Assembly (NCBI GenBank): GCA_016713725.1
Contig: JADJOO010000020.1
Coordinates: 1 to 64,000, forward strand
Direction of reading: 5' to 3'
Length of the DNA stretch: 64,000 nt
Origin: Pseudomonadota bacterium
Lineage (GTDB): Bacteria > Pseudomonadota > Gammaproteobacteria > Steroidobacterales > Steroidobacteraceae
Made by a program: the position numbers and the translations under genes. Under the pieces are notes generated by a model. It saw only the letters and a list, made by a program, of their open reading frames with translations. It was not told the DNA's origin and did no database searches. Shown here in pieces: positions 63,058 to 64,000 of this stretch; within the stretch, counting starts at the first letter, position 1; each line of letters begins with the position of its first letter.

Positions 63058-64000
63058 TCACGCCGGATCGTTGCGTTCGTCCAGCAGCTCCTTCAGCCGG
63101 TATAGCACGTCGAGGGCCGCGCGCGGACTGAGCGACTCGGGGTCGACGCCCTCGAGCATCCTGCGCAGCACGGATTCGGTTTCGTTCTCCGGCATCGACA
63201 ATGCCAGCTCCTGCTGCGGCGTCGGCGGCCTGGTCGCGTGCTCGCGCTCTTCCAGGTCGTGCAGGTACCGACGGGCTTCCCCAATGACGGGCTTCGGCAC
63301 GCCTGCCAGGCGTGCGACCTGCAGTCCGTAGCTCTGGTTGGCCGGGCCCTCCTTGACGGCGTGCAGGAAGACGAGCTGGTCCCCGTGCTCCGTGGCGTCC
63401 AGATGGACGTTGGCGCAAGCGGGCAGTTCGTCCCCGAGCGCGGTCAGCTCGAAGTAGTGCGTCGCGAACAGTGTGAACGCACCGATTTCGCGTCCCAGGT
63501 GCCGGGCGCACGCCCACGCCAGCGACAGGCCATCGAACGTGCTGGTGCCGCGACCAATCTCGTCCATCAGGACCAGGCTGTGGCGCGTGGCGTTGTTCAG
63601 GATGTTCGCGGCCTCGGTCATCTCGACCATGAACGTCGAACGGCCGCCAGCGAGATCATCTGCTGCGCCGATACGCGTGAAGACGCGATCGACCGGTCCG
63701 ATGCGTGCGGACTCCGCCGGCACGAAGCTGCCGATGCCGGCGAGGATGACGATCAGCGCCGCCTGCCGCATGTAGGTTGATTTGCCGCCCATGTTCGGGC
63801 CCGTCACGATCAGCATGCGACGTCCATCGCGCAGGTCCAGGTCGTTCGGCACGAACGGACCGTCGATGTGCTGCTCGACCACCAGGTGCCGCCCGCCTCG
63901 GATGTCGATGCGTGATTCCTCGCAGAGTTCGGGCCGCGCCAGTCGCAGCGAGATGGCACGCTCGGCGAGATTGCCGATCACGTCGAGCGCGGCGAGCGCT
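63058..64000 (-). CDS. mutS: DNA mismatch repair protein MutS, C-terminal part (runs off the window)
   Basis: About 314 residues visible, the ATPase domain and C-terminus. Walker A GPNMGGKSTYMRQAALIVIL, DEIGRGTSTFDGLSLAWACA (Walker B and signature), FATHYFELTAL (switch His) and the helix-turn-helix region VARLAGVPKPVIGEARRYL. The C-terminal tail ends LYRLKELLDERNDPA. The N-terminal mismatch and clamp domains lie beyond base 64000. MutS binds mismatches and hands off to MutL. Intact in the visible part. Confidence 0.95.
   Translation of the reverse strand, partial: ALAALDVIGNLAERAISLRLARPELCEESRIDIRGGRHLVVEQHIDGPFVPNDLDLRDGRRMLIVTGPNMGGKSTYMRQAALIVILAGIGSFVPAESARIGPVDRVFTRIGAADDLAGGRSTFMVEMTEAANILNNATRHSLVLMDEIGRGTSTFDGLSLAWACARHLGREIGAFTLFATHYFELTALGDELPACANVHLDATEHGDQLVFLHAVKEGPANQSYGLQVARLAGVPKPVIGEARRYLHDLEEREHATRPPTPQQELALSMPENETESVLRRMLEGVDPESLSPRAALDVLYRLKELLDERNDPA

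Noticed and set aside
62438..63517. A long minus-strand open frame running from the mutS region into the intergenic remnant
   Set aside because: Most of it is a shadow of mutS in another frame; only the short efflux-factor-like end has any similarity.

Overview
The window is GC-rich bacterial DNA. The order bamD (minus), then rluD, pgeF, a ZIP transporter and clpB (plus), followed by the FmdB-like/DUF502/aspS block and a mutS end, is the arrangement typical of Gammaproteobacteria. Two other traits fit a free-living gammaproteobacterium with an oligotrophic or degradative lifestyle: several TonB-dependent receptors, and a large TolB/TPR membrane protein of a kind common in Xanthomonadales-like and Steroidobacter-like lineages. 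I cannot name a genus.

Layout. (1) 1-16.4 kb, all plus strand: a catabolic cluster with two acyl-CoA dehydrogenases, an Old-Yellow-Enzyme/2,4-dienoyl-CoA-reductase-type Fe-S flavoenzyme, a deazaflavin (F420)-dependent nitroreductase-family protein, an IclR regulator, a TonB receptor, a luciferase-like monooxygenase, a MenB/BadI-like crotonase, an SCP2-type thiolase with a DUF35 partner, an enoyl-CoA hydratase, an acyl-CoA ligase, a carboxymuconolactone-decarboxylase-family protein and an SDR. (2) 16.7-22.2 kb: a complete coenzyme F420 biosynthesis run, cofC, a fused cofG-cofH (fbiC), an F420:NADP oxidoreductase, cofE and cofD. (3) 22.5-28.4 kb: a metal island with a nickel-type TonB receptor divergent from nikR across a recognisable NikR operator, then a DUF2946-like protein and an OprC-type copper receptor. 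(4) 28.5-33.7 kb: an amino-acid permease, then a plus-strand operon of a phosphatase/ADP-ribosylglycohydrolase fusion, a zincin metallopeptidase and an ATP-grasp ligase. (5) 33.8-48.3 kb: housekeeping and envelope genes (DksA-like, peptide deformylase, M49-like peptidase, pirin, MliC lipoprotein, a giant FAD/Fe-S oxidoreductase, a GH17-GT2 glucan synthase). (6) 48.3-64 kb: bamD, rluD, pgeF, ZIP, clpB, fmdB, DUF502, aspS, a lipase-like hydrolase, a ParE-type toxin-antitoxin pair, a TPR protein and the mutS C-terminus.

How the genes may work together: the IclR regulator, TonB receptor, CoA ligase, acyl-CoA dehydrogenases, crotonases and thiolase/DUF35 pair look like a pathway that imports, CoA-activates and beta-oxidises or ring-opens an alicyclic or steroid/terpenoid-like acid. 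The neighbouring F420 genes, the F420:NADP oxidoreductase, the nitroreductase-family protein and the luciferase-like protein suggest that some reductive or oxidative steps use F420. That link is an inference from gene order.

Quality caveat: many genes, including the essential aspS and the conserved clpB, carry single-base frameshifts, and the ones I could localise best are an extra G or C in a short G/C run. I therefore read most broken genes as intact genes with sequence errors, and give spans that bridge the shifts. The first 10 kb is more heavily affected than the rest, so real decay there cannot be excluded. Three intergenic hairpins share a nearly identical or related loop but have unrelated stems, and all lie between convergent genes; this is the most unusual non-coding pattern seen.
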